Below are positions 17,372 through 26,129 of a DNA stretch of 64,000 bases, piece after piece. Position numbers and translations under genes: made by a program. Origin of the DNA: Pirellulales bacterium (lineage in GTDB: Bacteria > Planctomycetota > Planctomycetia > Pirellulales > JAEUIK01); assembly GCA_019694435.1 (NCBI GenBank), contig JAIBBZ010000028.1, positions 1-64,000 of the forward strand. The letters are read 5' to 3'. The notes under the pieces are model-generated. The model did no database searches. It was not told the DNA's origin and saw only the letters and a program-made list of their open reading frames with translations. Position 1 is the stretch's first letter; every line of letters begins with the position of its first letter.

Positions 17372-19708
17372 TCATTTGCCGTTCGGTTCGCACATCAGCC
17401 GGGCCATCACTTCGGCCAGTTTCACGGCCTCCGGCGGAAACGCCTGACGTTCGAGACTCCATAGGTTGAGCGTTCCCTGCTTGTCGCCAAGGCGAATGGG
17501 CACGTGCAGGCTCGATTGCAGCCCGTGCTTGCCCATGTGTCGGGCGATCCCCCGCGGCTGCTCGATCAGGTTGTCCAGCACGACGGACGTCTCACCGGCG
17601 GCAATTTCGACGAGCCGCTCGTTGGCAGCGGGCGCGGTGACGCTGTTCCAGTCCCAGTCGCTATCGAACGGGGGGCGCTCGATGACGGCCGCCAGCCGCA
17701 GCTTGGGCGGTTCGACGATCGTGACGCACACCCGATCGACCTGAGGCAGCAAGCCGGCGATCGACATCACCGATTGGACGAACGCCCCTTCCGAGGTGAG
17801 CGCTTTGCCGAACGACGCACGCTGCCGGTCGCTGAGCTGGACTGCCCCCGCGGCGATCAATTGGCGAAACTCGTCGACGCGCGACAGCCGGGCCGGGCGA
17901 CCGTCGACCACGGCGTCGAGCGGCGCCATCTCGAAAAAGCCGATCATCATTTCGTCGAACGTCTGCTCGCCGAAAGTGACGGTCGCCTGCGGATCGGGAT
18001 TGTTCAGATTCTCCGGCGAGTTGTCGAAGTGCGCCACGCATTCCAGCTTCGTCCCGGCCGGCATCCGCCGCGGCTCGTCGAGCTGGTAGATCGTCTGCCA
18101 GCCGAAGTCGTAGTGCGAGACCGACAACAGCCGCTCGCGCCGACCGTCGGGATACACGGCGTCGTAGAGGAAATCCTTGCCGCGCAGGTGCATGTGCGGA
18201 ATCAGCGAGACCAGCAGCGCGTCGCGGCCGAAGGTGTAGCTCGCCTCGACGCGGTGTGCGGCCTCGCCCGGCGGGATGGCGAATTCGTAGTTGGCCGCGC
18301 TGGCCACGATCAACTCCTGCTTCACCTTTTGCGGATCGGCGAACTTCACGCCCAGGTAGCTGCGGTCGGTTTGTGCCGCACCGTTGGGTGTGTAGTGCAT
18401 TTGAAACGCCAATTTCGCGCCGGCGGGGACCAAGCGCGCCCAACCCTCGGGCAAGGTCTCTTGGCGCAGCCCGGGGGCATAGCCGGTCAGCCAATCGCTC
18501 TTCGGGCGGCCGGGGAATTCGCGGACGAACTTTTGCGGCGGCAGGACGAAGACGAGGATGTGATGCACGACCGCGGGGTTGCCTGGCCGCGCTTCGATGG
18601 CCTGGATCCAGCGGTCTTCCTTCCAGCCGGGATCGACGACGAACTCCTGGTATTCGATCACGCCGTTGGCCGGCACCTCGAACGGTTGGTCGTCCATGTA
18701 CAGCACCTCGTCGGGCTCCGGCATGTTCCAGCCGACGGGGAGCGCCGGCGCCGGAGGCAGATCGCTACGATCTCCCTCCGGCGCGCCGGCGGCGACCCAG
18801 CGCTCGACAAGTTCGTTTTCTGCGGCGCTCAAGCGGGCTGCGTTGGCAAAGTGGCCGATGCCCTCGTCTGCATGCCAGGGGGGCATCCGCCCGTTCGACA
18901 CGACCTCGCCGATCATCTCGGCCCAACCGGCGACCTCTTCGTAGTCGGTCAGCGCAAAGGGCGCGATTTGACCTGGTCGATGGCACGACACGCAGCGCTC
19001 GTTCAACAGCCGCGCGATCTGGTTGCTATAGGTCACTTCTGCGTTCGGTTGGGGCTCGGCGATGCGCCCGATGCGGCAGCCTGGCGCGTCGGTTTGCGGT
19101 GTGGCCACGGCGCCGCCGGCCAGTACTTGCTCGATGGCCAGGGCCAGCTCGTGGACCGTCGGCTCGGGGCGATGGTAGCTGGCCCCTTGCGCGGTGAAGC
19201 CGAACTGGTCGTCGATCCGGCCCCGATAACGAATCGCCCGCGAGGCATCGAGCACGAACACCTCCGGCGTGCGCACGGCGCCCACGCGGTCGGCCAACTC
19301 GTTGCTCAAGTCCTTGAGCACGGGAAATGGCCACGCCGATTCGCGGGCAAAGGCCGCCAGTTCGGTGATCGAATCCTGCCGGTTCGAACTGACCGCGAAG
19401 AACTGCACGCCCTGCGACGCGTATTGTTCGGCCAGTTCGCGCAGCCGCGGCGCATAGAGTCGCACGAGCGGGCATTCGGTGCCGATGAAGGCCAACACGA
19501 CGAGCTTTGCGTCGGAGTAATCGGCCAGCGCGTGCCAGGCGCCCTGCGTGTCTCGCAAACGGAATTCGGCCACCGTGCGGCCCAGCGTGGCCGTGTCGAT
19601 CGTCGCGCGGACCGGCCCTTCCGGCTCCGCTGCCTGCAGCCCAGGGCTCACGCCCAGGATGGCCCACCAGGTCGTTCCAGCCGCTAGCAGCGCGAGCACC
19701 TTGTGCAT
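17372..19708 (-). CDS. Secreted redoxin-cytochrome c-copper monooxygenase-like-GAF fusion protein
   Basis: 778 residues from ATG 19708 (GGGAG 8 nt upstream), beginning with a signal peptide ending about A-L-Q-A-A. Domain order: AhpC/TSA-TlpA-like redoxin (about 35-190) with a single Cys in T-E-C-P-L-V; a cytochrome-c-like segment with C-V-S-C-H at about 239-243 and M-P-P-W-H later; a copper type II monooxygenase-like module with V-V-H-H-I and H-M-H-L-R-G His motifs (about 290-570); and a C-terminal GAF-like domain (about 620-778, ending near P-F-D-S-D-W and L-H-V-P-I-R-L-G). The first three parts are a known planctomycete combination; the GAF end is less usual. Likely periplasmic redox enzyme; substrate unknown. 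Confidence 0.85.
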   Translation of the reverse strand: MHKVLALLAAGTTWWAILGVSPGLQAAEPEGPVRATIDTATLGRTVAEFRLRDTQGAWHALADYSDAKLVVLAFIGTECPLVRLYAPRLRELAEQYASQGVQFFAVSSNRQDSITELAAFARESAWPFPVLKDLSNELADRVGAVRTPEVFVLDASRAIRYRGRIDDQFGFTAQGASYHRPEPTVHELALAIEQVLAGGAVATPQTDAPGCRIGRIAEPQPNAEVTYSNQIARLLNERCVSCHRPGQIAPFALTDYEEVAGWAEMIGEVVSNGRMPPWHADEGIGHFANAARLSAAENELVERWVAAGAPEGDRSDLPPAPALPVGWNMPEPDEVLYMDDQPFEVPANGVIEYQEFVVDPGWKEDRWIQAIEARPGNPAVVHHILVFVLPPQKFVREFPGRPKSDWLTGYAPGLRQETLPEGWARLVPAGAKLAFQMHYTPNGAAQTDRSYLGVKFADPQKVKQELIVASAANYEFAIPPGEAAHRVEASYTFGRDALLVSLIPHMHLRGKDFLYDAVYPDGRRERLLSVSHYDFGWQTIYQLDEPRRMPAGTKLECVAHFDNSPENLNNPDPQATVTFGEQTFDEMMIGFFEMAPLDAVVDGRPARLSRVDEFRQLIAAGAVQLSDRQRASFGKALTSEGAFVQSVMSIAGLLPQVDRVCVTIVEPPKLRLAAVIERPPFDSDWDWNSVTAPAANERLVEIAAGETSVVLDNLIEQPRGIARHMGKHGLQSSLHVPIRLGDKQGTLNLWSLERQAFPPEAVKLAEVMARLMCEPNGK

Positions 19709-19895
19709 GGCGATTCTCCCAGAATCCACGAGGCCGAGGCATCGAAACGGCGTTGCATGACGCCAAGGGAGCATTCGCCGGGGCCAAGCGAATCTTGCCG
19801 CAGGCGGTCGCGAGTTTCCGGAAAGATTCCTGCGTAAAGGTGTCCTCTCGGGCTCGTTCTTGTTGATTTACTCAAAATAGCCCCGCGACGGCCTG

Positions 19896-19936
19896 TGCCG
19901 GCGACGCAAGATGTCGCTGTGGCGCCGGCATACAAT
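19896..19936 (+). promoter_or_regulatory. Inverted repeat and -10-like hexamer before the PEP-CTERM gene
   Basis: TGCCGGCG (19896-19903) and CGCCGGCA (19923-19930) are a perfect 8-bp inverted repeat with a 19-nt loop, directly followed by TACAAT (19931-19936), a good -10 hexamer, 45 bp before the GTG start at 19981. No matching -35 is seen, so a regulator binding the repeat may be needed. Tentative. Confidence 0.35.
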
Positions 19937-19980
19937 CGGGACCCACCAGCCTTTGACTCGCAAAAAAAAGGGGAACGCTC

Positions 19981-20997
19981 GTGAATCGCCGTGATCAGTT
20001 GCAACTCGCCATGAAGAGCAGTGTGCTCGTCCTGGCGCTGAGTGGGACGTCCCATTTCTTGTCGAGCCCTGGTGTCGTCGTCGCGGGCCCGTTGGACGTC
20101 TATTACTACACGGCGAACGAACCGGCGACGATTGAACGAATCCAGCCCGACGGGAGCGGCCAAACGACGCTCGTCACGCAGGGGATTTTCGGCACGGCCT
20201 TGAAAGTGAACGCCCCGCGTAACGAGATTTATTTCTCCGACTGGGACCTGGGCTACATCGGCGAATCGGTGCCCAACAAGATCTACCGGTCGAATCTCGA
20301 TGGCACCGGCATTACGACCATCGTCGACGACGGCGGGATGGCGATTTTCGATATCGCCGTCGACAACGGGGCGGAAAAGCTCTACTGGACCGACGCCATC
20401 GGCCAAACGATTCGCAGGTCGAATTTCGACGGCTCGAACCAGGAGACGTTGCGCACCAGCGAACGCGACGTTTACGCCCTGGATCTCGATCTGAGCGCCG
20501 GTCAGATGTATTGGACCAATTCGGCGACCGGCGAGATTCGTCGCTCCAACCTCGATGGATCGAGTCCCGAAACGCTGTTGACGTTGTCGGACGTGACCGG
20601 GCTGGCCTTGGATGTCGCCGGCGGAAAGATGTATTTCGGCTCGCGCGCGCCGAGCATGTCGCTGATTCAACGGGCCAACCTCGACGGTAGCGGCGTCGAG
20701 ACGCTGTATTCGATCCCGGGGCCCTTTGGCGCGATCCCCGCGCAACTGGCGCTCGATCTGATGAATCAGCAGGTGTACTGGACGGACGAATCCCACGGAG
20801 GAATTCAATACGCCAGTATGGACGGCACCGGGGCCGTGAGCTCCGTGCCCAACGTGACCGAGGTCGCCTACGCACTCGATCTCGTCGCGGTGCCGGAGCC
20901 GGCGAGCGTCACGCATCTGGTCGGGGTGGCGATCGTGTTTGCCGGGTCGATGCTGATTCGCCGGCGTCGCCAGGGAGCCACGCGCGGCAACGCGTGA
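19981..20997 (+). CDS. YWTD beta-propeller PEP-CTERM secreted protein
   Basis: 338 residues from a GTG preceded by AAGGGGA at 7 nt. Hydrophobic signal segment near residues 12-36. The body is a string of LDL-receptor class B-type repeats of about 42 residues with K-L-Y-W-T-D, Q-M-Y-W-T-N, K-M-Y-F-G and Q-V-Y-W-T-D cores and I-x-R-S-N-L-D-G-S linkers, forming a single six-bladed propeller. The C-terminus is a PEP-CTERM sorting signal: V-P-E-P-A-S near residue 303, a hydrophobic helix, then R-R-R-R. Likely exported by an exosortase/archaeosortase-like system and held at the envelope. Binding partner unknown. Confidence 0.9.
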   Translation: MNRRDQLQLAMKSSVLVLALSGTSHFLSSPGVVVAGPLDVYYYTANEPATIERIQPDGSGQTTLVTQGIFGTALKVNAPRNEIYFSDWDLGYIGESVPNKIYRSNLDGTGITTIVDDGGMAIFDIAVDNGAEKLYWTDAIGQTIRRSNFDGSNQETLRTSERDVYALDLDLSAGQMYWTNSATGEIRRSNLDGSSPETLLTLSDVTGLALDVAGGKMYFGSRAPSMSLIQRANLDGSGVETLYSIPGPFGAIPAQLALDLMNQQVYWTDESHGGIQYASMDGTGAVSSVPNVTEVAYALDLVAVPEPASVTHLVGVAIVFAGSMLIRRRRQGATRGNA

Positions 20998-21004
20998 GGA
21001 CGCT

Positions 21005-22060
21005 CTACGGCTCGCCCAGCGGCAGTTCGACTGCCTGGCCCGAGGTTGCGCTGCGGGCCACGGCCTCGGTGAACTCCATGTAGCGCACGCCGGTGACGAA
21101 ATCGGTGTATTCGACCGGCTTTTCGCCGCGGATCGCGGCGACGAAATCGGCCTCGACGCGCCAGCCCGCCTCGGCCTCGCTGGGCAGCGGCAGCTCGGTC
21201 AGTTGGGCGTCGCCGCGGCGCCCCCAGAGCAGCCGTTCGTGCGGGGCCAGCTCATAGCGCAGCGTGCCTTCGCTGCCGTAGAGATGGATCTGCATGCCGG
21301 GGCCGAAATGGCTCACGCCGCTGAAATGGTAGAGGCCCCGCGCGCCATCGTCCCAGGCCACGAGCGCCTGCACGCTGTCGGGCGTGCCGACGCGGCGCCG
21401 CAGGCCCGTCTCCGGATCGAGCCGTTCGGAGATGAAGGCGTGCATCTGCGCGAAGACGCGCACGGGATCGGGCAGCCAGCGGCACAGCGTTTCGTGAACG
21501 ATGCCCAGGGTGAGCACGTTGAGGCCGCTGAGCGCGCCGACCTGGCGCCAATGCAAGGGCATCAGCGGGTCGGCGAGCGCATCGCCGACGCCCAGCACGG
21601 CCACTTCGCGCAGGGTGCCCAGCGCGCCTGCGGCCAGCAGTTGACGTACCTGGCGATCGCCGCGCAAGCCGAACGGGCTGGGCACGATCTGGCACGTCAG
21701 CTCCGGACGCTTGTTGCTCGCCACGAGCATCTGGTGCGCCTCGGCCGCGTTCATCGCCATCCGTGCCTCGGTCAGTACGTGTTTGCCCGCGGCCAGCGCG
21801 GCGAGCGTGACGGGACAGTGGAGATAAGGCCAGGTGCCGATCATCACGGCGTCGATCGCCGGATCGGCGACCAGGTCTTCCCAGCGATCGAACGTGCGCG
21901 GAATGGAAAACTCGGCCGCGGCCGCGCGGGTCGACTCGGGACGGCGATTGACCACCGCCGCGATTTCGACTCCGGGAATGGCCCGCAGGCCCGGCAGATG
22001 GCGCAGACGCGTGTTGGCGCCCAAGCCCACGATCCCGATGTTCAAGCTCGCTGTGGCCAT
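21005..22060 (-). CDS. Gfo/Idh/MocA family oxidoreductase with atypical active-site motif
   Basis: 351 residues from ATG 22060; a longer upstream frame runs into the GDPD gene and is not believed. Rossmann N-terminus I-G-I-V-G-L-G-A-N-T near residue 6-15, then the family's sugar-binding C-terminal domain. The usual E-K-P motif, whose Lys is catalytic, reads T-E-A-R-M-A-M here (near residue 97), so either the Lys role is replaced or the enzyme is altered. NAD(P)-dependent oxidoreduction of a sugar or cyclitol is the family role. It lies 19 bp after the GDPD gene on the same strand. Confidence 0.85.
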   Translation of the reverse strand: MATASLNIGIVGLGANTRLRHLPGLRAIPGVEIAAVVNRRPESTRAAAAEFSIPRTFDRWEDLVADPAIDAVMIGTWPYLHCPVTLAALAAGKHVLTEARMAMNAAEAHQMLVASNKRPELTCQIVPSPFGLRGDRQVRQLLAAGALGTLREVAVLGVGDALADPLMPLHWRQVGALSGLNVLTLGIVHETLCRWLPDPVRVFAQMHAFISERLDPETGLRRRVGTPDSVQALVAWDDGARGLYHFSGVSHFGPGMQIHLYGSEGTLRYELAPHERLLWGRRGDAQLTELPLPSEAEAGWRVEADFVAAIRGEKPVEYTDFVTGVRYMEFTEAVARSATSGQAVELPLGEP

Positions 22061-22079
22061 GTCGGTTGAATCCGCCGGA

Positions 22080-22991
22080 TCAATCGCTCGCGGCGCCGGC
22101 GGCGCGGGCGGCCACTCCGACGTCGGGAAAATCGGTGAATACGCCATCGACGTCCAACTCGTAGAGAAAACGTCGGATGGCGTCGGCATCCCGCTGAAAA
22201 GTATAAGGGATCACCTTCAGCCCGTGGCGATGGGCCGCAGCCACGAGCTGGTTGGCCGCGTCGCGCTCCAGCGCCGCCCGCGCGGGACCCAGCATGTCGG
22301 CCCAAGCGGCCACCTCGTCCATTTTCGCCTCGGGCAGGGGGCCGGGCAGCAGGAAGAGCTGCGTCAGATCGCTGTGCAACTCTGCGCGCATCCGCCGCAG
22401 CGAATCGGGCTCGAAGCACTGGACGATGACGTTATCGCTCCGCTTCGTACAGCCAAATCGGGCGTACATCTCCAGAAACGGCGGCTCGAGCGGCGCGCCC
22501 TGCGCGCGGTGCCAGCCGGGCGACTTCAGCTCGGGAATCGTGCCGGCACGGCGGCCTGTGCGTTCGTTGAGCCGTTGGACCAACAGGAGCATCTCTTCGA
22601 GCGTGGGGATCGAGTAGCCGGGCTCAGGCGGGTCTTTGCGGCCGCGCACTGCCAGAGTCTTCAATTCGGCCAGGGTGAAATCGAGAAAGTACCAGTGCCC
22701 ATCCGCGCGGCGACGATCGGGGAATCGTTCGGCCACGTCGGTCGTAAGCTCGGCGTGGATGTCGTGGTTGCAAACGAGCACGCCGTCTTTGCTGAGCACG
22801 ACGTCGGGCTCGATGTAATCGGCCCCCTGAGCATGCGCCAGGGCATAGGCCGGCAGCGTATGCTCGGGCAGGTAGCCGCTCGCGCCACGGTGGGCGACGA
22901 TCAGTTTGCCGGCGGCGATGGCCGGCTCGGCGGCGGCCGCCGTGACGGCAGGCAGCGCGCCCAGAACGATTCCTAGAATAACGGCCCGCAT
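22080..22991 (-). CDS. Secreted glycerophosphodiester phosphodiesterase
   Basis: 303 residues. Signal peptide (M-R-A-V-I-L-G-I-V-L-G-A-L-P-A-V-T-A-A-A) then the GDPD TIM barrel: I-V-A-H-R-G-A-S-G near residue 31 (catalytic His), Y-I-E-P-D-V near 57 with the metal-binding Glu/Asp, and N-H-D near 74 with the second His. Like periplasmic GlpQ in length, it should hydrolyse glycerophosphodiesters released from phospholipids, giving glycerol 3-phosphate. 35 bp after the ABC ATPase and 19 bp before the oxidoreductase, all on the minus strand, so likely one transcript. Confidence 0.9.
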   Translation of the reverse strand: MRAVILGIVLGALPAVTAAAAEPAIAAGKLIVAHRGASGYLPEHTLPAYALAHAQGADYIEPDVVLSKDGVLVCNHDIHAELTTDVAERFPDRRRADGHWYFLDFTLAELKTLAVRGRKDPPEPGYSIPTLEEMLLLVQRLNERTGRRAGTIPELKSPGWHRAQGAPLEPPFLEMYARFGCTKRSDNVIVQCFEPDSLRRMRAELHSDLTQLFLLPGPLPEAKMDEVAAWADMLGPARAALERDAANQLVAAAHRHGLKVIPYTFQRDADAIRRFLYELDVDGVFTDFPDVGVAARAAGAASD

Positions 22992-23026
22992 CTCGGTGGT
23001 TCCCAGGGGTCAGGCGCGTGAAGGCG

Positions 23027-23728
23027 TCAGGCAGATTCGATCCGGCCGTCGCGCATTCGGACCACGCGGCTGGTGCGTTGCGCCAACGTTTCGTCGTGCG
23101 TGACCATCACGATGGTCAGTCCTTGGCGCCGATTCAAGTCGTCCAACAGATCGAGCACGGCCGCGGCGTTCTTCGAGTCGAGATTGCCCGTGGGCTCGTC
23201 GGCCAGCAGCAGCCGCGGCCGATTAGCCAACGCGCGGGCGATGGCCACGCGCTGCCGTTCGCCGACCGACAGGTGCTTGGGCAGGTGCTTGGCGCGATGC
23301 GACAGGCCGACCGCGCCGAGCAGTTCGCCGGCCCGCGTCTGGCGCTCGCGGCGGCGAAGTCCGCCTTCGAACATGGGGATCTGCACGTTTTCGGCCGCGG
23401 TGAGGTTTGGCAACAGGTGGAACGATTGGAACACGAAGCCGAGCTTTTGCGCGCGAAAGCGATCGAGATTTTCGCACTGCGAGAGCGGCTGGCCTTCAAA
23501 ATAGACCTCGCCGGCGTCGGGCCGATCGAGCGCGCCGAGGATATTGAGCAGGGTCGACTTGCCGCTGCCGCTGGGACCCATGATGGCCACATACTCGCCC
23601 GGCGCCACGGCCAGGTCGACGTCGATCAGTGCCTGCACGGCACCGTCCGGATAGCGCTTGCTCAGCGCCTGGGCCGCAAGCAACGCGCCGTTGATCGTCG
23701 CAGCGACCGTCGGAGCGGGGTCATTCAT
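23027..23728 (-). CDS. ABC transporter ATP-binding protein of LolD/MacB type
   Basis: 233 residues. Walker A G-P-S-G-S-G-K-S-T at 51-59, Q-loop F-Q-S-F-H near 100, signature L-S-V-G-E-R-Q (in place of L-S-G-G-Q) near 148, Walker B L-L-L-A-D-E-P near 168 and H-loop V-T-H-D near 202. The sequence pattern matches the lipoprotein-release/macrolide-export subgroup (LolD, MacB, FtsE-like). It overlaps the end of the permease gene by 8 bp and should pair with it as a homodimeric motor. Confidence 0.93.
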   Translation of the reverse strand: MNDPAPTVAATINGALLAAQALSKRYPDGAVQALIDVDLAVAPGEYVAIMGPSGSGKSTLLNILGALDRPDAGEVYFEGQPLSQCENLDRFRAQKLGFVFQSFHLLPNLTAAENVQIPMFEGGLRRRERQTRAGELLGAVGLSHRAKHLPKHLSVGERQRVAIARALANRPRLLLADEPTGNLDSKNAAAVLDLLDDLNRRQGLTIVMVTHDETLAQRTSRVVRMRDGRIESA

Positions 23729-24851
23729 GGCGCAAGGCCTCGGTTGGCAAGATGCGCGCGCCGCGCCAGGCCGGGAACAGCCCCCCCACCAGACCCACCA
23801 CGACGGCGATGGCGAAGCCCTGAGCGACGACCTCCAGCGGCAGCCGGCCGTCGGTCAGCATGCTGGCCGCGGGCAGCAGCCGCAGCAACCTCGTGCCGGC
23901 CAGCGCGACGAGCGCACCTACCGCAGCGCCCGCCAAGGCTAAGAGCACGCTTTCGGCCAGGATCATGCCGAGTACGCGTCGCTTGCGCCAGCCGATGGCC
24001 CGTAGCGCGCCGATCTCGCGCGTGCGCTCGAAGACCGACATCACCATCGTGTTGAGCATGCCGATCGTGCCCACGATCAGGGCGATCATCGAAGTGAGCT
24101 TCGACATGCCTCCGGCCAGGCGGATTTGCGAGCTGGCATTAGCGAATTCCTCGGTCGGCATCGCCGAGAGCTGTGGGGCGACACGCTCGACGTCGGCCGC
24201 CAATCGGGCCAAGGCCGCGGCGTCGGGAGTGCCCGCCACCTGCAAGTCGAAGCTCGTCACCTGGCCGGCACGGTCCATCAACCGTTGCAGCTCGGGCAGC
24301 AACACGATCATCGCGCCGTTTTCGAAGACGCTGAAGCTTTCGTAGATTCCCGCGACTTCGAACGGCTCGTCCTCGACGATTTCGACGCGGTCGCCGACCT
24401 GTTTTCCCAGGTTGCGTGCCAGGACCGCGCCCAGCACGACTTTCTTCGTATCGCCCGCGGCCAGCCGGGCGCCGGACGTGAAGCGCAGCCCGTCGAAGAG
24501 CGTGCTGTCAGCCGCCCAGCCCTGGACCACGACGCCGAACAGGTCCAGGTCTTCGAAGGCCACGATGTCCATCAGCACGGGATTGACGCCCGCCACACCG
24601 GGCACAGCCGCCAAGCGGGGTGCCAGCGTCTCGCTCAGCGAGCTGGTGACATTCTCAGCGATCCCGGCGCGAACGACGACCAGGTCGATCCCGCGCCGGG
24701 CAAACTGTTCGACGAAGGCGCTGTGGAATTGCTGGGCCAGGCCGAGTAAGGCGATCACGGTGCCAATCGCCAGCGCCACGCCCGCCAAGGTCAGTGCCGC
24801 GCGCAGCGGGCGGCGCCAGACGTTCTTGAAAACCAGGTCGACAAAGGTCAT
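23721..24851 (-). CDS. FtsX/MacB-type ABC transporter permease (copy 1)
   Basis: 376 residues. One N-terminal membrane helix (about 15-40, L-A-G-V-A-L-A-I-G-T), a large periplasmic MacB-PCD-like domain (about 45-230) with E-D-E-P-F-E-V-A-G-I-Y-E-S-F-S-V-F-E-N-G near 155-180, then three C-terminal helices (about 250-365) framing F-E-R-T-R-E-I-G-A-L-R-A-I-G. This is the FtsX topology used by LolC/E and MacB for mechanical transmission rather than channel transport. It is 376 residues, the same length as the divergent copy at 24999. Confidence 0.92.
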   Translation of the reverse strand: MTFVDLVFKNVWRRPLRAALTLAGVALAIGTVIALLGLAQQFHSAFVEQFARRGIDLVVVRAGIAENVTSSLSETLAPRLAAVPGVAGVNPVLMDIVAFEDLDLFGVVVQGWAADSTLFDGLRFTSGARLAAGDTKKVVLGAVLARNLGKQVGDRVEIVEDEPFEVAGIYESFSVFENGAMIVLLPELQRLMDRAGQVTSFDLQVAGTPDAAALARLAADVERVAPQLSAMPTEEFANASSQIRLAGGMSKLTSMIALIVGTIGMLNTMVMSVFERTREIGALRAIGWRKRRVLGMILAESVLLALAGAAVGALVALAGTRLLRLLPAASMLTDGRLPLEVVAQGFAIAVVVGLVGGLFPAWRGARILPTEALRHE

Positions 24852-24998
24852 CGCCAGTCCGTTCCCTCACCGTTCGTCGCACGCCGCGGCACAGCATCTT
24901 ACGCGCCCGGCCACCGCGACGAAAACCCGCCGCCTTGGAGCGCCGGTATCTTCCCGAGCGCTTGTCCGCGCGAGCACCACAAAGCTAGGCTAAGGGCC

Positions 24999-26129
24999 AT
25001 GCGATTCTCCACGGTGATTCTCAAGAATCTGCTGCGCTCGCCGGCGCGATCGCTGTTGACGGTTTGCGGCGCCGCGGTGGCCATCGGCACGCTCGTCGCG
25101 CTGGTGGGTATCGCTCGCAATTTCCAGCAGGCGCTGCGCAACGTCTACGACGAACGCGGGGTCGACCTGGTGGTGACCCGCGCGGGGGCCTCGCAGGGTC
25201 TCAACAGCGCGATCGACGAGTCGCTGACCGACCAGATCGCGCGGTTGCCGGGCGTGGCCGAGGTGACCGGCGGCCTGATCGAGGTGGTCTCGTACGAAGA
25301 CCAGCAGCTCTATGGCGTGCTGGTTCACGGCTGGCGGGTCGACTCGCAGCCGCTACGCGAATTGCGGGTGCTACCCGGCGGTCGGCGGCTGGCCGCGGGC
25401 GACGCGCGGCACGTCATGCTAGGTAAGGTGCTGGCGGCCAACCTGGGGCTCCACGCCGGCCAGACGCTCGAGATCGTGCCTGACGAACCGTTCGAGGTGG
25501 TCGGCGTTTTCGAGAGTTTCAGCGTCTTCGAGAACGGAGGCATGGTGATCCCGTTGGATCAACTGCAGCGGATCATGGACCTGCCAGGCAAGGTGACCGG
25601 GTTCACCGTCACGCTGGCCGAGCCGCGCACGCCGGCCGCAGTCGAGCGCCTGCGGCGCGAGATCGAGGACTTGGCCCCCGGTTTGAGCGCGATGACGACC
25701 CGGCAGTTTGCACAGACCAATTCGCAAATCCGGGTGGCAGCCGGCATGGCGTGGGTGACTTCGCTGATCGCGCTGGTGATCGGCGCGGCGGGGACCTTGA
25801 ACACGATGCTCACCTCGGTGCTCGAGCGGACGCGCGAACTGGGCATCCTGCGCTCGTTGGGTTGGCCCCGGCGGCGCATCGCCGCGATGATCCTGGGCGA
25901 ATCGCTTGCGCTGGGGCTGATCGGCGCCGGACTGGGGGCCGCGGGCGCGGTGTTGCTCGTACGCCTGCTCTGCCAGCTCCCCCAGGTCAACGGCTATATC
26001 GACGGGCAGATCGGGCCGGAGACCATCGGGCACGGATTCGTCGTCGCCGCGGCGTTCGCGCTGTTGGGCGGCCTGTATCCGGCGCGGCTGGGCATGCGCA
26101 TGCTCCCTGCGGCAGCACTGCGTACCTGA
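24999..26129 (+). CDS. FtsX/MacB-type ABC transporter permease (copy 2), divergent paralogue
   Basis: 376 residues with the same topology as the minus-strand permease: N-terminal helix, periplasmic domain, three C-terminal helices with L-E-R-T-R-E-L-G-I-L-R-S-L-G near 272. The segment P-D-E-P-F-E-V-V-G-V-F-E-S-F-S-V-F-E-N-G is almost the same as in copy 1. Starts are 147 bp apart and divergent, so the two genes likely share a regulatory region. Only one ATPase gene is present; both permeases probably use it, by analogy with LolC and LolE. Confidence 0.9.
   Translation: MRFSTVILKNLLRSPARSLLTVCGAAVAIGTLVALVGIARNFQQALRNVYDERGVDLVVTRAGASQGLNSAIDESLTDQIARLPGVAEVTGGLIEVVSYEDQQLYGVLVHGWRVDSQPLRELRVLPGGRRLAAGDARHVMLGKVLAANLGLHAGQTLEIVPDEPFEVVGVFESFSVFENGGMVIPLDQLQRIMDLPGKVTGFTVTLAEPRTPAAVERLRREIEDLAPGLSAMTTRQFAQTNSQIRVAAGMAWVTSLIALVIGAAGTLNTMLTSVLERTRELGILRSLGWPRRRIAAMILGESLALGLIGAGLGAAGAVLLVRLLCQLPQVNGYIDGQIGPETIGHGFVVAAAFALLGGLYPARLGMRMLPAAALRT

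Noticed and set aside
17504..19687. 727-codon open frame on the plus strand across the redoxin fusion gene
   Set aside because: Antisense shadow of a gene with signal peptide, haem and copper motifs; Arg/Gln/His-rich and unlike any protein.
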